Source: Vitellaria paradoxa
Taxonomy: Eukaryota; Streptophyta; Magnoliopsida; Ericales; Sapotaceae
Reading direction: 5' to 3'
Assembly (NCBI GenBank): GCA_019916065.1
Contig: CM034242.1
Span: 14,446,823 to 14,510,822 of the forward strand
Length of the DNA: 64,000 nucleotides
Positions within the stretch are counted from its first letter, which is position 1. Every line of letters starts with the position of its first letter. This document shows positions 60,470-64,000 of this stretch, piece by piece. The notes under the pieces are model-generated. The model was not told the origin of the DNA. It did not search any database and saw only the letters and a program-made list of their open reading frames with translations. Both the position numbers and the translations under genes were made by a program.

Positions 60470-62190
60470 ATTAGGTAAATTTTTTATAAGTAAATTGAGT
60501 TTTTTATTTGAATACGAAATTTTTTTAGAAGTAAATTAAATATAAATAAATTAATAATTAATTTTAAGTACATATGCTTTTACATTATTAATTTTAACAA
60601 ATTTAAATTTTGTATATTTTTTAGGGTCAGGATTAATTTTTTTCTCTTTCACTTTAGTTATTTTTTTTGTCACTATATATATTAATTTTTCAAATATCAG
60701 TCAAACTTTTTAAAAAATTTTTCAATATCTACCAAATTTTGATGTACTTAAATTAAAAATTATTTGTAATTATTTTTTACTAAATAATTTAAATTTAGCA
60801 TATTTTTAACCGTTGAATTTATTTAATGGTCAAGATTATTTTTTTCTCTTCACTTTAGTTATCTCTTCAGTCACTTTATATAAAAATACACTCTATTAGT
60901 TTTTGATAAACGTTTTTAAGCTAAATTTTTTAAATTTTATGAAATTTTTTGGTACAAATATCAATCAAACTTTTTAAAAATATGTCAGATTTGTCAAATT
61001 TTGATGTTCTTAAATAAAAAATTATTAATAATTACTATTTAACTATATAAATAATTAATAATTAATTTTAAATTCATACATCTATTTAAGTTATTTGTAG
61101 GCTAAATTATATTTCTATACTTTTAGGCACGGGTAATCTATATTACAAATCAGAAATAAATAAATAAGAATATTTTTTCGGTACGTAAAATAAGAATAAT
61201 TAATTTTAAATATTTTCACTTTTATACTATTTGTATTATCTTTCTACAGTAGTGAAAAAAATTCACGGTGAGTGTGTGGTTGGAAAAAAAAAATAATAGC
61301 ACAAAAATTTTAACAAAAAATAATGTGTTTAAATTTAAAAAATTTAGTGAAAATTGATAATTTTGATAAATCAAACATCCGTAATCTCTTTGAATTTTAT
61401 AATAACAGTTTGTTATATTTTATATTATTTTATATTATTTATTTTTTTATCATATATTTTATACTCTCTCAGCTTTCCGCCGTGGTCAAATATTTTAAAA
61501 AAACATATAATACTGATTTGAATTAAAATAACTCAAAATTATAAAAAAATTTATATTTAAGTTCTCATCACTAATTAAGTAGTAACACGGAATGAATTTT
61601 ATTAACAGCGTACCATCGTCATTAGAAAATTAAATTTTTTATTTAAAATACATACAAATTAGAATAATTAATTTATTATATAATAATTAATTTTAAAGAA
61701 TTTAAATTTGTTATATTTTTAACTATTAAATTTATTTATTAATCAGAATTATTTTTTTCTCTCCACTTTAGTTGTTTTTCGGTCACTTTACATAAAAAAT
61801 ATACTCTTATTTTTTAAAAATATTAAACAAAATTAACTAAGTTTTAAAAAAATATTTAAAATTTAAAAATTAAAAATAATATTCATTTGATTTACTTTGT
61901 TGATTTGATAGTTGTGTACGTAGCGTGAGAAGAAGCCGATGCTGAGTGGAATGGCATTCTTTTTTTTCCCAAGACAAGAAGGGGGTGTCAAGCAAAAAAT
62001 ATTGATACTTTTTTTTATTTATTTAATTATAAGAATTATTTATTTTTATTATTTTTTCATTTTAGATTGTATCTAAGTTATATTTACAATTTTTTATATA
62101 AATTTATTTTAATAACAAATTTATATTTGAATTCTTTACAAGTTAAATTATGATTTTGTGCCATTGACGAGGGCAATACCTAGTATATAT
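60470..62190. repeat. Cluster of Helitron-like non-autonomous repeats
   Basis: A block with 'ttttttctc(t)tcactttagtt' followed by a 'tcactttata'-like word recurs at about 60633, 60840 and 61750, each with 'cgttgaatttatttaatggtc'-type sequence beside it (truncated here). Possible 3' ends are 'ggcacgggtaatcta' at about 61125 and 'gggcaatacctagt' ending in CTAG at 62180-62183. Matching 5' ends were not found; the class is tentative. Confidence 0.4.
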
Positions 62191-62956
62191 ATATATATAT
62201 CAAGTTGAGTCTGCAGTTATATTTGTTTTCTAAAATTGATTTTGTAGCTCCTGGTCATGCTGCCCTGAAGTTCTATATCCTAATGAACAGAAACAATTGG
62301 AGAATTTACATTGGATAATCATCTTGAATGCTTGTATGAACAAGAGTCATCATCGATCTTTTTCATTCTTGCATTATTACGATTGAAATGTCTATCGATC
62401 AGTAATTAGTACCACAAACCTATAATTATGATCTTGTATATGTGTACATATACATATACCCCAAACCAGCAAGCATTGAATAATTGAATTTGAATCCACG
62501 CTCTCCTAAACATTAAATTTTTCTTGGGTTGGTCCCATGCTTTAAAGATTAAGAGCTGTCCTTCAATCATTCAAGAGGGCAATCTATTCAGTATCCGTAA
62601 CTTAAGGGAAACGTATAATTACCACAAATATTTAAAATATGGAAATTTCTAAGCCACACACACATACATGTACATGCATATGGTGTACGCAGCCTCTCAA
62701 AATCAGATCAGACCCACTTCACAAACAATCCAGGCGAGACTTCCACGCGGTTATTTACACAATCTTGAACTCGACTTTCAAACTTAAGGATGCCTTTGGG
62801 AAGTTGGACTGTTTCCAGCTGCTACTTGAGTTTTTGCCTTCTTTATTTATTTATTTTTTTTTTTTTTTGGGATGATCAAATCTATCATCTTAAATCTTAA
62901 ATTTCTTTTAAATTATAAAGGACAAAAATATCAAACTAACAAAATTAAAAAGCTAA

Positions 62957-63294
62957 AGGCTCATTTGGTTTATTTTTTTATTTTCTATTTTTGGTTTCTA
63001 TTTTTCATTTTCTGTTTTGAATTCATTTTTCATTTTGTGCTTTTAAAAATAAAAAAAACAAATTAAAACTCATTTGTTTACTTGTATTTTCAAAATTTAT
63101 TTTCGAAAATCAAAAATGATTTTATAAATGAAATAAAAAATGACAAAAAGTCATTTTGAGAGTTTTTAACAAAAAATAAAAAAAAAAACTCAAAATAAAG
63201 AAAATAGAGTATTTTTTGTTTTATCGTTTTGAGAATTTTAACACACAAAACAAAAAAAAAAAACAGAAAATAAAAAAATAAACCAAATGCCACC
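62957..63294. mobile_element. Tourist-like MITE, TAA target duplication
   Basis: Long near-perfect inverted ends: left 'catttggtttatttttttat' and right its complement (ataaaaaaataaaccaaatg), continuing through the tttctgtttt type sequence. Flanked by TAA at 62954-62956 and 63295-63297. 338 bp; two short frames inside are low-complexity Phe/Lys translations of the arms. Confidence 0.65.
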
Positions 63295-63299
63295 TAATT

Positions 63300-63870
63300 T
63301 TTTTCTTCTTTAACATAAAAAATATTAACTTTTTCATAAAAAAAAATTAACTTTTTTTCTTTCCAAACTAAACCTTAGTTTGACTTTAATAAATTAGTTG
63401 CCTTCAGTGCCTCTATTTGCTCATTTTTTTTTTTTTTTTGGTTGAGGTTGGAATTGTAATTATTAAAACATATGTGTTTACCTAATCTTACCAATTGTGA
63501 AGGAATTTTTTTTTTTTTTTTTGAAAACTAAAGAAATTGCATCGATATAATTAAGTGAGTACAAGAGGTTCTTTTTTGACAATACAGAGAGGTTAAAGAG
63601 GAAGAGAGACGAGGGTATCTGGGGGAAGGGATTTATTTAAGTAGTTGATGGCAAGAAAGTGAAAGAATTCCTTCCGTTCTTGGACATTCACTTGGTATCG
63701 AATTGTGAAGGAATTAAAAGAAATCAAATAAAAACACAAAAGGTCTATGCAGCACTCTGATGATCTCAGAAACTGATTCCAGAAATTTCGTACCGCTCAT
63801 ATTTCATATTCAAACAAAAAGACTTCTAGAAAAAGTCACGTGTCATTAAAGTGAAAATAAATCTCAGTCC
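63300..63870. other. AT-rich spacer before the right-edge hairpin
   Basis: Several T tracts (63424-63440, 63507-63523) and no gene. It is the likely upstream region if the adjacent hairpin is transcribed on the plus strand. Confidence 0.4.
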
Positions 63871-63875
63871 TTCAT

Positions 63876-63981
63876 TTCTTCACTGCAGTCCCCTTGAACC
63901 CAATATAATCTGCTTTCAGATTACTGGCTGAATGATCGATCTAATTACTTCATTCTGGGTTCAAGGGACTACAGTGAAAAT
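63876..63981. ncRNA. Candidate microRNA-precursor-like hairpin (unproven)
   Basis: Arms 63879-63902 and 63956-63978 pair over 23 positions with one C-A mismatch and one bulged C. The arms contain 'cagtccccttgaaccca' and 'tgggttcaagggac'. The 53-base interval holds a small inner stem, aatctg-cttt-cagatt, at 63907-63922. Stem length and overall size (about 106 bases) suit a plant MIR precursor. The arms match no microRNA I know; a short palindromic MITE is the alternative. Confidence 0.35.
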
Positions 63982-64000
63982 ATCCACTGCAGGGGCTGCA

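Noticed and set aside
62872..63293. Frames rich in Phe and Lys near 63 kb
   Set aside because: They are translations of the A/T-rich inverted arms of the MITE at 62957-63294.

Overview
This is nuclear DNA of a flowering plant, probably a eudicot; I cannot name the species. The evidence is a spliced plastid-protein gene with GT-AG introns, a small plant-only gene family member, AT-rich spacers, and nearly every class of plant transposable element. Only two host genes are supported with confidence. The rest is repeats or spacer, much of it nested.

Layout. 1-3.1 kb: two members of a Mutator-like foldback family (one cut by the window edge) and AT-rich spacer. 4.1-18.4 kb, minus strand: an apparently intact eight-exon RETICULATA-RELATED (DUF3411) gene with a transit-peptide-like N-terminus and a predicted 517-residue product. 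Its three larger introns (1.6, 6.5 and 4.2 kb) hold SINEs, LTR-like pieces and a tandemly duplicated LINE reverse-transcriptase relic. 19.1-22.3 kb: a gypsy-like LTR piece carrying a second, well-delimited LTR. 22.4-37.1 kb: a composite CACTA (En/Spm) element with decayed TNP2-like and Transposase_24-like genes on the minus strand, broken by a hAT element (8-bp target duplication) and a 1.84-kb solo LTR (5-bp duplication). 37.1-43.9 kb: LTR-like fragments, a small Helitron-like element, a 103-bp tandem repeat and two Tourist-like MITEs.

43.9-55.8 kb: one complete but dead Ty1/copia retrotransposon with matching 5-bp target duplications. It hosts four later insertions: a hAT MITE, a second solo LTR of the 1.8-kb family, a Tourist-like MITE, and a 2.0-kb Mutator-like element inside its 3' LTR. 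The last one carries an eight-copy 146-bp array whose units each hold a 15-bp-stem inverted repeat. 55.9-56.3 kb, minus strand: a small intact DUF7722-like gene with TATA box and GA-repeat leader. 56.3-64 kb: AT-rich spacer, a purine-rich minisatellite, a Helitron-like repeat cluster, a MITE, and at the right edge a hairpin resembling a plant microRNA precursor.

The two host genes have no evident joint function. The most unusual items are the 146-bp hairpin array, the right-edge hairpin, and the exactly resolvable order of nested insertions. All element classes were assigned by eye from motifs, terminal sequences and target duplications; no database search was run.
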